Part shown: positions 9,701-17,390 of the stretch, one piece after another | Numbering within the stretch: the stretch's first letter is position 1 | Layout: the number at the start of each line of letters is the position of its first letter | From: Planctomycetota bacterium | Lineage (GTDB): Bacteria; Planctomycetota; Phycisphaerae; Phycisphaerales; UBA5793 | NCBI GenBank assembly: GCA_963205185.1 | Contig: CAUJHZ010000035.1 | Location: 41,139-105,138, forward strand | Length of the DNA stretch: 64,000 nt | Reading direction: 5' to 3' | Program-made: the position numbers and the translations under genes | The notes under the pieces: model-generated | The model's database searches: none | Told to the model about the DNA's origin: nothing | Seen by the model: only the letters and a program-made list of their open reading frames with translations

Positions 9701-10241
9701 TCGCAAGGGCCTGATCATCGACGTGCGCCACAACACCGGCGGCAACATCGATTCGTGGATCCTCGGCCAGCTGATGCGCCGCGCGTGGATGTACTGGTCC
9801 GGCCGCCGGGGTGAGCCGGCGTGGAACATGCAGTACGCCTTCCGCGGGCACATGGTCGTGCTCTGCGATGAGTCAACCGCATCCGACGGTGAGGCGTTCG
9901 CCGAAGGCTTCAGGCGCCTCGGGCTGGGCAAAGTGATCGGCACACGCACCTGGGGCGGCGAGATCTGGCTCTCGAGCAGCAACGTTCTCGTGGATACCGG
10001 CATCGCCACCGCGGCCGAGTTCGGCGTGTACGGCCCCGAGGGCGAGTGGCTTATCGAGGGCCGCGGCGTGGAGCCGGACATCATCGTGGACAATCCGCCG
10101 CACGAGACGTTCAAAGGCGCCGACGCCCAACTCGACGCCGCCATCGAGCACCTGCTCAAGCGGATCGCCGAAGAACCGATCGTAGTCCCGCCGCAACCGG
10201 CCAAACCGAACAAAGCGAGTCCGGACAATCGGAGGAAGTAG
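6714..10241 (+). CDS. Tricorn-protease-like lipoprotein (TolB-type propeller, PDZ, S41 peptidase)
   Basis: The 1175-residue protein starts at ATG 6714 (GGAG nine bases upstream) with a lipobox ending L-N-V-A-C, so it is exported and lipid-anchored. That is unlike the cytosolic archaeal tricorn. Order of parts: a WD/TolB-like beta-propeller to about 570 (repeated SPDG, SKDGKWLYF-type strands); a Lys/Glu then Pro/Glu-rich insert about 575-650; a second propeller-like part; a helical core domain; a PDZ domain about 840-940; and an S41-type peptidase domain to the end. Visible active-site candidates are His in SALHIFVYGG, Ser in STASDGEAF near 1052 and Glu in the GEWLIEGRGVEPD region. It probably degrades peptides in the periplasm. 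It is divergent from panB and followed by two small genes. Confidence 0.92.
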   Translation: MNLNESAGLRSLLCSLLILLNVACAQRGRAGVQDAAATTAQVTSAPQRVEQAPVGYYQYPAVRGDLLVFCAEGDLWSVPLQGGRARRLTTHHGDETNPAISFDGRWIAFTAQYEGPTEVYVMPATGGLPTRLTFDGMRDYVVGWTPEGKVMYRTSAYSTLPGYQLATVDPASLEVTLLPLAQASQGVFDEAGRTLFFTRFAFQGSHTKRYAGGTAQDLWRYTMGEEEAFPLTADYDGTSRDAMWARGRVYFASDRDGTMNIWSMKPDGGDLQQHTRHVGWDVKEPSCDGSHVVYQLGADIHALDLASDADRVIAIGLTSDFDQQRERWVTSPMDYLTAAHISPDGDRVALTARGEVFVAPVGPGRLMTITRDKSARHRDARFLPDGERVLTLSDESGEVEFWTYPANGLGESKQLTNGAEILRWEGVPSPDGKYLAHHDKKQRLWLHDFETGQDQVIDEITDSFWDAFTGLTWSPDSRYLAYAALAPNTFQQVKIYDVAGGAVHDATSVRYDSYSPAWSKDGKWLYFLSDRTFRSWTGSPWGPRAPQPYFPETTKIYYLALGLDQRSPFAPDNELITEKKKQEEAAKKEKEKQEKEKKKEEPAEQPSPTPEPDENVEQPAPQDGAAQPPAEGPQDPAEERKAQEKEEEEPFSIVWDGLAERLYEAPVAAANMFGLFIAGERLYWFERAPGPGQQPELKTMSITNKSPKPETFASGVSIGELSKDGKKILLRKGSTLYVVDAGASAALKSENEVNLSGWALNFDPRIEWRQMFTEAWRLERDYFYDSAMHGVDWQAMREKYLPLVDRVTTRAELSDLLAQMVGEVSALHIFVYGGDLRRGEESIGIATLGARLVRDNQAGGWRVEHIYEADPDEPSSRSPLDEPGVDVVEGDVITMVNGVSLADPGANLASLLRYKAGQQVRLRIVHTEGDATTERDVIVQPIPSQAERSLRYDQWEYTRRRRVEDKGDGEIGYVHLRSMGGGDIGQWTRDFFPVFDRKGLIIDVRHNTGGNIDSWILGQLMRRAWMYWSGRRGEPAWNMQYAFRGHMVVLCDESTASDGEAFAEGFRRLGLGKVIGTRTWGGEIWLSSSNVLVDTGIATAAEFGVYGPEGEWLIEGRGVEPDIIVDNPPHETFKGADAQLDAAIEHLLKRIAEEPIVVPPQPAKPNKASPDNRRK

Positions 10242-10369
10242 ATTCCGGCCGAAGGTGCTCGCGCGACACGTCAGAATCGCGCGAGACAATTGCTCGTTGC
10301 GTTTCAGCGTTCCCGCTGCTCACCTCGATTTCACCCCGATTTCATCCCCGCGCGCGATACTTTGCTGGG

Positions 10370-10651
10370 ATGGGACAAGAGCGCGAAAAACTCCACGGCA
10401 TGTCCACGATGAGCGTCGTGCTCTCGTGCATCCTGGCGTTCATCATCGGCGCCAGCCTCATGTTCATGGCCATGCAGACCATCGGCGGGGTCATGCTGCT
10501 GGGTGGTGGAGAGTCTGAGTCCGACGCTCCCAGCGAATCCATGTCAGGCGCGCCCGCGCCTGATAACCGCGTGACCGAACTGCCGCCTGCCGAGCAGATG
10601 CCCGAAGCGGAGTCGGATGCGGACCACCGGGAGGAGGATGGCGGGGAATGA
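10370..10651 (+). CDS. Small single-pass membrane protein of unknown function
   Basis: The 93-residue product has a short charged N-terminus, one hydrophobic segment (about residues 13-40, rich in Ile, Leu, Met and Gly), and an acidic Ser/Pro/Glu tail ending in EEDGGE. This suggests one membrane anchor with a disordered tail. The start ATG 10370 is chosen for the charged MGQEREK opening; ATG 10400 is a possible shorter start. Neither has a strong ribosome-binding site. Its stop overlaps the start of the next lipoprotein gene (ATGA at 10648), so the two are translationally coupled. Not a recognised family. Confidence 0.6.
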   Translation: MGQEREKLHGMSTMSVVLSCILAFIIGASLMFMAMQTIGGVMLLGGGESESDAPSESMSGAPAPDNRVTELPPAEQMPEAESDADHREEDGGE

Positions 10652-11058
10652 ATCGCGCGCCGCTTCTTGCCGTTCCATGGACTGCCGCCGCGATGCTTGC
10701 GCTCGTGAGCGGCTGCGCGCAGCCGCCGCAGCAGACGGGCGTGCGCGTCGGCGATGAGACGCTCGATCAGTTCGAAGCAGGTGTGACGACCGAAGCGTGG
10801 CTGGTGGCGGTTCTCGGCGCACCGACCGACGAAGCAAAGGTTGAAGGGCTGCCCGACACCAAGGTGTTCCGCTACTCGCTGGGCCAATCCGTCGGGGGCC
10901 TGGGCGCACTGCTGTCCGGCGAGGGCAGCAAGAACACCGCCGTCGTCTACTTCATCATCACCGATGGCATCGTCACGCGCTTCTGGGCCGACCGGGCGGT
11001 GGAACACACCATCTTCGGCCAGCCGGTGGAGTCGCCCTCCGGCGAGAAGCAGGAATAG
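10648..11058 (+). CDS. Small lipoprotein with BamE/SmpA-like character
   Basis: The 136-residue protein has a lipoprotein signal (LVSGC, Cys near 24), then a compact alpha/beta domain. The segment G-V-T-T-E-A-W-L-V-A-V-L-G-A-P-T resembles the helix of SmpA/OmlA (BamE-like) lipoproteins, in which a turn of GxT is followed by a helix and an LGxPT motif. BamE is an accessory subunit of the outer-membrane protein assembly complex, and the organism clearly makes outer-membrane beta-barrels (see 34260 and 48857). The match rests on this motif and size only, so function is inferred. It overlaps the upstream small membrane-protein gene by four bases. Confidence 0.7.
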   Translation: MNRAPLLAVPWTAAAMLALVSGCAQPPQQTGVRVGDETLDQFEAGVTTEAWLVAVLGAPTDEAKVEGLPDTKVFRYSLGQSVGGLGALLSGEGSKNTAVVYFIITDGIVTRFWADRAVEHTIFGQPVESPSGEKQE

Positions 11059-11164
11059 TCCAACTCCGTGCTGCAAGCGCCAGGCGGCGATCGTCGTGGT
11101 GCGCTTCGCCCGACTCGACATTCGATCGGGCGGCGGCGACGCCGGGCGCACGCTACCGTCTGCT

Positions 11165-13825
11165 ATGTCTTCGCCGCTGACGCAGGACATCGCGTGGCTC
11201 AATGCGCGGCTGGATGAAATTGAGGCGGGATCGGCCGATCTTCGCCTCGACGCCATCCGCCGCGCGGCCGCCGGCATGCTCGAATCGGGCGCGGTGGATC
11301 CATCGCTGGCGACGTTCGGCGAGCGCGAGATTCACGCGGCACTCAAACACCTGACCATCCGCTTTCATCTGCGCAACAAGGCCGAGCAGGTGCAGATCGT
11401 GCGCATCAACCGCCGGCGCGAGCAGCAGGCGTCGCCCGGGCAGCCGCGAGCCGAATCGCTCGATGAATCGATTCACACCCTCGCGCGGCGGGGCGTGACG
11501 CTTGATCAACTTATGGCGACGCTGCGCGGTCTCGACATTCAGCCGACGCTCACGGCCCACCCCACCGAGTCGCGGCGGCGCAGCATCATGAACAAGCAGG
11601 CGCGCATCGCCGATCTGCTTGCAATCAGAAATGCGCCCGACAGCACGCCCACCGAACAGCAGCGGGCCCGCAGCGCCGTGCGGCAGACGCTGTCGCTGCT
11701 TCTGGCGACCGATGAAGTGCGTTCGCGCCGGCTCGATGTGATCGACGAAGTGCGCAACGGCGTCCACTACCTCGCGGGAACGATCTGGGAGGCGGTGCCC
11801 GCGCTCTATCGGGACCTGGCCGACGCGATCGAGCAGTACTATGGCCAATCGCCCGAGTTGCCGGTCCTGCTGCGCTACCGCACGTGGATCGGCGGAGATC
11901 GCGACGGCAATCCGAACGTGACGGCTGACGTGACGCGCCGGGCGCTGGAGGAGATGCGCCGTGCCGCCGCCGATCGCCACGCGCAGGCGCTCGAACAATT
12001 GCGCCAGGAGCTGAGTGTTTCGGATCATCGCGTCCCCATCGCGCCCGAACTGCTCGAATCGATCGCGCGCGATGAGCGGGAAGCGCCGCTGGAGCGCAAC
12101 CTGGTGCGCCATCTCGAGCACGAACCGCTGCGCATCAAGATCCGCCACGTGCTGGTGCGCCTGAGCCAGCCGCACTACACGGCGGCGGCGCTGGTCGAGG
12201 ACCTCCTGCTGCTGCAGCGGTCGCTGCGCCACGCGGGTCTTCACGAAGTGGCGGCGCGCGGCCCGCTGGCCGATGCGATCATCCGCGCCAGGACTTTCGG
12301 CCTGCACCTGGCTGCGCTTGACATCCGCCAGCACAGCCGCGTGCACGAAGCCGTCGTGGCGGAGTTGCTTCGCACCGCCGGCGTTGAGGACGACTACACC
12401 GGGCTCGATGAGCCGGCGCGCCTGGCGCTGCTTCGCCGCGAACTGCAGACGGCCCGGCCGCTGCTGGCGCGAGGCAGCGATCTGTCGCCTCCGGCGCGCG
12501 AACTGCTCGATACGCTGCAGGTCGTGGCTGAAGCGGCGGCCCGCGAGCCTGAGTCGATCGGTTCGTACATCATCAGCATGACGCATGATGTGAGCGATGT
12601 GCTTGAAGTGCTCGTTCTGCTGCGCGAGGTTGGACTGTGGACCATCCACGGGCGCCGCGTGCAGTGCCCGATCGACGTCGCGCCGCTCTTCGAGACCGTC
12701 GATGACCTCCGGCGGGCGGCTGATCTGATGCGGGCGCTCATTACCGAACCCGCCTATGCGAGTCATCTGTCGGCGCGAGGCGCCTTTCAGGAAATCATGC
12801 TCGGTTACTCCGACAGCAACAAGGACGGCGGCTACTGGGTCGCCAACTGGCGCCTGCACGTCGCGCAGGACGAACTTGCCCGCGCGTGCTGCGACGCCAG
12901 CGTGTCTTTCCGCTTCTTTCACGGCCGGGGCGGCACGGTGGCGCGCGGCGGCGGGCGGGCCCACCGGGCCATCCTCGCCAGCCCGGCCGCCAGCCGCAAC
13001 GGCCGCATCCGATTCACCGAGCAGGGCGAAGTCATCTCATTCCGCTACGCCATGCCGGCGATCGCGCACCGGCACCTCGAACAGATCACCAATGCGATGA
13101 TCCTGGCTGCGGCGCCTGACAGCGCGGGCGATGCTCGCGACGGCGTCGAGCCAATCATGGAGCAACTCGCGGCGACGTCGCGCGAGGCCTACCGGCACTT
13201 GATCGACGATCCCGGCTTCTGGCCCTGGTTCGTCGAATACTCGCCCGTACTCCACATCGGCGAGCTGCCCATCGCTTCACGCCCTGTTTCGCGGAGCGGC
13301 GGCGATGTGCAGTTCGACAATCTGCGGGCGATCCCGTGGGTGTTCGCCTGGACGCAGATGCGCTACAACGCGCCCGGCTGGTTCGGCATGGGCAGCGCGT
13401 TCGAGAAGTGCGTGCTGCACGACGCGGCGAGACTGGAGCAGTGCCGCGCCGCATATCGAGTCGGCGGCCTCTTCCGCGCAATGATCGACAACGCGCAGCA
13501 GGAAATGGCCCGGGCCCGCCTGGCCGTGGCGCGGTGGTATGCAGGCGGCGACGGCGAGCGCTTCCACCAGAGCCTGGCGGACGAGTTCAATCGCGCGCGC
13601 AGCGCCATTCTGGCCATCACGGGCCAGGCGGCGCTGCTCGACAACAACCCCGTCATCCAGCAGTCCATCGCCCAGCGCAACGGCGACACGGATGCGATCA
13701 ACGCCTTGCAGGTCGAGCTGCTCCGCCGCTGGCGCGAGGCCGGGGCGGATGAGAGGCCGGCTTTGCGCAACGTCATTCTGCTCAGCGTCAACGCGCTGGC
13801 CGCCGCGATGCAGAGTACGGGCTAA
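11165..13825 (+). CDS. ppc: Phosphoenolpyruvate carboxylase
   Basis: Carboxylates PEP to oxaloacetate, refilling the TCA cycle. The 886-residue product has all expected blocks in order: LTAHPTESRRR near 130 (catalytic His), GGDRDGNPNVT near 242, LGYSDSNKDGGYW near 545, FHGRGGTVARGGG near 584, the TEQGEVISFRY block, and FAWTQMRYNAPGWFGMG. The C-terminus ends Q-S-T-G, close to the canonical N-T-G whose last residue closes over the active site. The start ATG 11165 (MSSPLTQDI) gives a normal family length; a longer in-frame extension to 10841 overlaps the lipoprotein gene and is rejected. The gene is followed about 200 bp later by lactate dehydrogenase on the same strand. Confidence 0.97.
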   Translation: MSSPLTQDIAWLNARLDEIEAGSADLRLDAIRRAAAGMLESGAVDPSLATFGEREIHAALKHLTIRFHLRNKAEQVQIVRINRRREQQASPGQPRAESLDESIHTLARRGVTLDQLMATLRGLDIQPTLTAHPTESRRRSIMNKQARIADLLAIRNAPDSTPTEQQRARSAVRQTLSLLLATDEVRSRRLDVIDEVRNGVHYLAGTIWEAVPALYRDLADAIEQYYGQSPELPVLLRYRTWIGGDRDGNPNVTADVTRRALEEMRRAAADRHAQALEQLRQELSVSDHRVPIAPELLESIARDEREAPLERNLVRHLEHEPLRIKIRHVLVRLSQPHYTAAALVEDLLLLQRSLRHAGLHEVAARGPLADAIIRARTFGLHLAALDIRQHSRVHEAVVAELLRTAGVEDDYTGLDEPARLALLRRELQTARPLLARGSDLSPPARELLDTLQVVAEAAAREPESIGSYIISMTHDVSDVLEVLVLLREVGLWTIHGRRVQCPIDVAPLFETVDDLRRAADLMRALITEPAYASHLSARGAFQEIMLGYSDSNKDGGYWVANWRLHVAQDELARACCDASVSFRFFHGRGGTVARGGGRAHRAILASPAASRNGRIRFTEQGEVISFRYAMPAIAHRHLEQITNAMILAAAPDSAGDARDGVEPIMEQLAATSREAYRHLIDDPGFWPWFVEYSPVLHIGELPIASRPVSRSGGDVQFDNLRAIPWVFAWTQMRYNAPGWFGMGSAFEKCVLHDAARLEQCRAAYRVGGLFRAMIDNAQQEMARARLAVARWYAGGDGERFHQSLADEFNRARSAILAITGQAALLDNNPVIQQSIAQRNGDTDAINALQVELLRRWREAGADERPALRNVILLSVNALAAAMQSTG

Positions 13826-14022
13826 CGCAGCCGGCCCGGCGGCATGGTGGCGCGCTTTGCGTAGCTATGCCGGAGTGCACGTGACCAACTGTCGCCCTCG
13901 CCCGTTCGGCAGGGCGACGCAGAACCGAAGCCTTGCCGCCCAACCCTGCGGCCGCCCGCGCTGCGTGCGCAAGGCGCACGACGGACCCTACGATTGCACA
14001 CCCGCTCGCCGGAGTGTCAATA

Positions 14023-15009
14023 GTGGATGTTGAATCGAAATCAGGTTCCAGCCGTGTCGCCGTCATCGGCATGGGCCGCGTAGGCGTCGCCTCCGCATAC
14101 GCCATGCTCATCCAGGGCGTGGCGGACCAACTCGTGCTCATCGATGTCGATGCGCCCAAACGACACGCCGAGGCGCTTGATCTCAAGCACGGCCTGACCT
14201 TTGTTCCGACCTGCGACGTCGTCGAAGGCGATCTCGATGCGGCGGCGGACAGCGACATCGTCGTCATCACGGCCGGCGTGAAGCAGAAGCCGGGCCAGAG
14301 CCGGCTCGATCTGGCGGAGACCAACGCGGCGATGCTGCGCGACATGATTCCGCGCGTCGTTGAAGCCGCTCCGCACTCGATCATCCTCATGGTGACCAAC
14401 CCCGTGGACGTGATGACGATGGTGGCGCAGACCATCGCCGCGCCGCTCGGATTTGCGCCGGGCAGATTGATCGCTTCGGGCACGGTCCTCGACTCCTCGC
14501 GCTTCCGCTCGCTTCTGGCGGCGCGCCTCGACGTGGCGGTGAGCAGCGTGCACGCGTCGATCGTCGGCGAGCACGGCGACTCGAGCCTGCCGCTGTGGAC
14601 TTCGGCCACCGTCGGCCACACCCCGCTGCACCTCTATGAGCCGCGCGGCAAGCGGCCGCTGAACGTGCGCGATCGCGTGAGCATCTTCGAATCGGTGCGC
14701 GGCGCGGCGCAGGAGATCATCGCGGGCAAAGGCGCGACCGATTCGGCGATCGGCCTGACCGTGGCGAGATTGTGCCGGGCGATTCTGCGCGATGAGAAGG
14801 CCGTGCTGACGGTGGGCAGCGTTCACGAGCAGGCGCCGCCGGGCGTGGTGATGGATAGGCCGACGTGCTTTTCCCTGCCGAGCGTCGTGGGCCGCGACGG
14901 CGTGAATCGAGTCGTGCTCGAAGTGCCGATGAACGATGCCGAGAAGGCAGGTCTGAGTGAGAGCGTGCGGGTGATCCACGAGGCGTACGGGCGGGTGGCA
15001 AAATCCTGA
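14023..15009 (+). CDS. ldh: L-lactate dehydrogenase
   Basis: NAD-dependent interconversion of pyruvate and L-lactate. An N-terminal Rossmann motif G-M-G-R-V-G (about 16-21) is followed by TAGVKQKPGQSR, where Gln marks lactate rather than malate dehydrogenase (malate enzymes have Arg). Next come the Asp/Arg of VLDSSRFR and the catalytic His of GEHGDSS near 183. I choose GTG 14023: GGAG lies eight bases upstream and the resulting 328 residues match the family, whereas an ATG at 13933 adds 30 residues of low-quality sequence. Specificity should be treated as likely, since LDH/MDH switches are easy. The 197 bases between ppc and this start hold no gene that I can support. Confidence 0.9.
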   Translation: MDVESKSGSSRVAVIGMGRVGVASAYAMLIQGVADQLVLIDVDAPKRHAEALDLKHGLTFVPTCDVVEGDLDAAADSDIVVITAGVKQKPGQSRLDLAETNAAMLRDMIPRVVEAAPHSIILMVTNPVDVMTMVAQTIAAPLGFAPGRLIASGTVLDSSRFRSLLAARLDVAVSSVHASIVGEHGDSSLPLWTSATVGHTPLHLYEPRGKRPLNVRDRVSIFESVRGAAQEIIAGKGATDSAIGLTVARLCRAILRDEKAVLTVGSVHEQAPPGVVMDRPTCFSLPSVVGRDGVNRVVLEVPMNDAEKAGLSESVRVIHEAYGRVAKS

Positions 15010-15012
15010 GAG

Positions 15013-15029
15013 GGCTCACGCAGAGGCGC
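15013..15029 (+). repeat. Left arm of a 17-bp perfect inverted repeat
   Basis: The sequence GGCTCACGCAGAGGCGC is the exact reverse complement of 15417-15433, and a weaker match continues inward (GCCGCAGAG against GCCGCGGAG). The two arms bracket the small membrane-protein gene at 15081-15398 in a unit of about 420 bp. Nothing between them looks like a transposase. Confidence 0.85.
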
Positions 15030-15080
15030 GCCGCAGAGAAGGTCCGAGTCGCGCGCATGAGGGAGCGCGCTGGATGAACG

Positions 15081-15398
15081 ATGTTCAGTAGCCTGACAAG
15101 TGGACTGCACTCGCCGCCGTGCATCATCGGATTATCGATCATTGGGATCATGATCGCGATTTCATCGCATTACGCTCGCGGCCGCATCGCCTTGTTCTGG
15201 TTAGCGGTCTGCGTGTTGATCACGCCGCTGTACGGCTACTTGACGTGGGTTGGATTACACCTTCCCAGGAATCCTGCAAAGTCGGCCTTCGCCTTCAGGA
15301 ATCAATCGTGGTCGATGTGGTTCAGCGTGCTCGCCCTGTTCATCATCGTTTCGCAAGGCATCATCGAGGGTGGCTGGCGACGCAAACGAGCGAAGTGA
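15081..15398 (+). CDS. Small three-helix membrane protein between inverted repeats
   Basis: This is a 105-residue, strongly hydrophobic product with three likely transmembrane segments (about 13-30, 35-55 and 80-96) and a basic C-terminus (GGWRRKRAK). Topology is probably with the basic tail in the cytoplasm. No family is recognised. The ATG has only a weak upstream GGAT. Its codon use is less biased towards G/C at third positions than that of ppc or ldh, and it is exactly bracketed by 17-bp inverted repeats. Together these suggest a mobile or recently acquired cassette. Confidence 0.6.
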   Translation: MFSSLTSGLHSPPCIIGLSIIGIMIAISSHYARGRIALFWLAVCVLITPLYGYLTWVGLHLPRNPAKSAFAFRNQSWSMWFSVLALFIIVSQGIIEGGWRRKRAK

Positions 15399-15416
15399 TC
15401 TCGCTCCGCGGCCGCC

Positions 15417-15433
15417 GCGCCTCTGCGTGAGCC
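15417..15433 (-). repeat. Right arm of a 17-bp perfect inverted repeat
   Basis: GCGCCTCTGCGTGAGCC, reverse complement of 15013-15029. It lies between the stop of the small membrane protein (15398) and the start of the dehydrogenase homologue (15483). It could also be read as half of a very long-range hairpin, but a cassette boundary seems more plausible. Confidence 0.85.
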
Positions 15434-15482
15434 GTCCGCCCGGGCTAAGATCGGCTTCAGGGGTTTTGAATCAGCGCCGGCC

Positions 15483-16526
15483 ATGCCCAGCACCGCCAAT
15501 CTCACCATTGCCGTCTACAGCGAGTCGTCAGGCTGGAAGTTGCCTGCGGCGCTCGTCGAGCAGATCGCCGGGGTCAGCTCGGCCGTGCGCGTCCGGCCGG
15601 TTGACAGCCGGGCCGAGCTGCTCACGCTGCTGCCCGAGACGCATTACCTCGTCGGGTTTCCGCTGAGCGACGAGGATTTTTACCGCCACGGCCGCAGCCT
15701 GCGGTGGATCCAGCTCACCAGCACCACGCCCGAACTTCGCGTCGAACTGCCGCGACTGACGGCTTCAAACGTGCGGCTGTGCACGGCGTCCTCCATCCAG
15801 GCCGCGCAGCGGGCCGAGCACGCGGTGATGCTCATTCTCGCGCTGGTGCGGCGGCTCAACGACGCGTTCAGCGCCCAACTCGATCACACCTGGGCGAGTC
15901 ACGAGTTGTCGAGATCGATCGCGGATCTGGAGGGGATGACGGTCGGCATCATCGGCATGGGCACGCTGGGCCGGGCCATCGCCAAGCGCCTGCGCCCGTT
16001 CGATGTGGAGATCATCGCGACGCTGGGAGATCTGGAGAATCCGCTGAGCGGGGTCGATGAGATGCTGCCGCCCGAGCGGATGGATGAACTCATCGGCCGA
16101 AGCGACGTGATCGTGCTCGCGGTGCCGCCCACGGCGGTGCGAAACGTGGTGCTGAACCGGGCGCTGCTCGAAAACTGTCAGAAGTCCGCGTTTCTCGTCA
16201 ATGTCAGCCACAACCGCGTGTGCGATGACGCGGCGCTGGCCGAGATGCTCTCGCGGCATCGGCTGGCGGGCGCGGGGCTCGATTCGTTTGAATCGGCGCC
16301 GCTGCCCGAGAGTTCGCCGCTTTGGCGCATGACGAATGTGATCATTACCCCGCGCGTCGCCAGCGTGAGCCCGCGCTACTGGGAGCGTGCGACGAACATC
16401 GTCTGCGAAAACCTGCGGCGGCTGCTCGACGGTCAGCCGCTTATCGATGAATGGACCGCCGAAGACGGCCGGGAGCAGACCGCGCCGCCGGCGGCCGAGC
16501 CCTCTGCTGAACACGCGTCCACATGA
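15483..16526 (+). CDS. D-2-hydroxyacid dehydrogenase homologue lacking the catalytic residues
   Basis: The 347 residues have the two-domain fold of D-isomer-specific 2-hydroxyacid dehydrogenases, with a clear dinucleotide-binding G-M-G-T-L-G at about 157-162. The three catalytic positions of the family are all changed. The Arg of the NxSRG block is His243 (NVSHN), the Glu of the D-x-F-x-x-E-P block is Ala272 (DSFESAP), and the His of the TPHxA block is Arg291 (TPRVAS). Family knowledge: these Arg, Glu and His residues bind and protonate the 2-oxoacid. Inference: the protein binds a nucleotide but does not catalyse the standard reaction. Its stop overlaps the ATG of the methyltransferase gene, implying coupled expression. 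Confidence 0.85.
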   Translation: MPSTANLTIAVYSESSGWKLPAALVEQIAGVSSAVRVRPVDSRAELLTLLPETHYLVGFPLSDEDFYRHGRSLRWIQLTSTTPELRVELPRLTASNVRLCTASSIQAAQRAEHAVMLILALVRRLNDAFSAQLDHTWASHELSRSIADLEGMTVGIIGMGTLGRAIAKRLRPFDVEIIATLGDLENPLSGVDEMLPPERMDELIGRSDVIVLAVPPTAVRNVVLNRALLENCQKSAFLVNVSHNRVCDDAALAEMLSRHRLAGAGLDSFESAPLPESSPLWRMTNVIITPRVASVSPRYWERATNIVCENLRRLLDGQPLIDEWTAEDGREQTAPPAAEPSAEHAST

Positions 16527-17353
16527 GCACGCCGCGCGAACAAAACGAGTACGTGCTTGGAACGCAGGACGCCGAACTGCTGCGGCTAGGCTTTCAGCAT
16601 CGCCTCTGGTCGCGGCAGGCGGCCGAGGCGTGGGAGGCGGCGCAGTTCCGCCCGGGTCAGCACCTCCTCGACGTTGGTTGCGGCCCGGGCTATGCCACGA
16701 CGGATCTGGCCCAACTCGTCGGCGCCAAGGGCCGCGTGCTCGGCATCGATACGTCCGAGCGCTTCATCAGCTATCTGCGAGCACGCGTCGCGGCAAACGG
16801 GATGACACAGGTTGAGGCGGCGGTCGGCGACGTGCAGGCCATGAATCTGCCCGAGGCGTCGTTCGACGGGGCGTACGCGCGCTGGGTGCTGTGTTTCGTC
16901 AGCCAGCCGGAGAAGGTCGTGCGCGGCGTGGCGCAGGCGCTCAAGCCGGGGGGCATGTTCGTGCTGCAGGATTACTACTACTACCGCGGTCTGGCGATCT
17001 GCCCGAGCAAGCCGGTCGTGCGCAAGGTCGTCGAAGCCGTGGATCAGAGTTGGCGCATGCGCGGCGGCGACCCGGACATCGGCAAGCGCCTGCCCAAGAT
17101 GCTCAAGCAGGCGGGGTTGGAAATCGTGCGCATCGAACCGCTGGTGCGGGCGGCGCGGCCGGAGACGGCGCTGTGGCAGTGGCCGACGACGTTTTTTGTC
17201 AATTACCTGCCCGTGCTCATCGAGATGGGCCTGATCACCCGGGCCGAAGCGGATGAGTGGAATGAGCACTGGACCGACTGCACCGCAGACCCCGCCAGCG
17301 CGTTCCTCACGCCGCCGATGCTGAGCATTGTGGCTCAGCGCGTCGAAGCGTAA
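16523..17353 (+). CDS. Class I SAM-dependent methyltransferase
   Basis: The 276-residue protein has a UbiE/Methyltransf_11-type core: LLDVGCGPGYATTD (about 47-60) for SAM binding, an acidic loop at the end of strand 2 (GIDTS), GDVQAMNLP before strand 4, and a post-strand LKPGGMFVLQDY motif. A four-tyrosine run (YYYY) follows strand 5, and a C-terminal region rich in Trp may bind substrate. The substrate cannot be predicted. The gene starts inside the stop codon of the preceding dehydrogenase homologue (ATGA at 16523-16526) and is followed 37 bp later by rsmD. It is probably cytosolic. Confidence 0.88.
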   Translation: MSTPREQNEYVLGTQDAELLRLGFQHRLWSRQAAEAWEAAQFRPGQHLLDVGCGPGYATTDLAQLVGAKGRVLGIDTSERFISYLRARVAANGMTQVEAAVGDVQAMNLPEASFDGAYARWVLCFVSQPEKVVRGVAQALKPGGMFVLQDYYYYRGLAICPSKPVVRKVVEAVDQSWRMRGGDPDIGKRLPKMLKQAGLEIVRIEPLVRAARPETALWQWPTTFFVNYLPVLIEMGLITRAEADEWNEHWTDCTADPASAFLTPPMLSIVAQRVEA

Positions 17354-17390
17354 GCGGCTCTGGCGGCCGGAGCACGGAGAAGTCGAACAC

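Noticed and set aside
14023..15009. Malate dehydrogenase as identity for the NAD-dependent dehydrogenase
   Set aside because: The specificity loop has Gln in K-Q-K-P-G-Q, as in lactate dehydrogenase, where malate enzymes have Arg.
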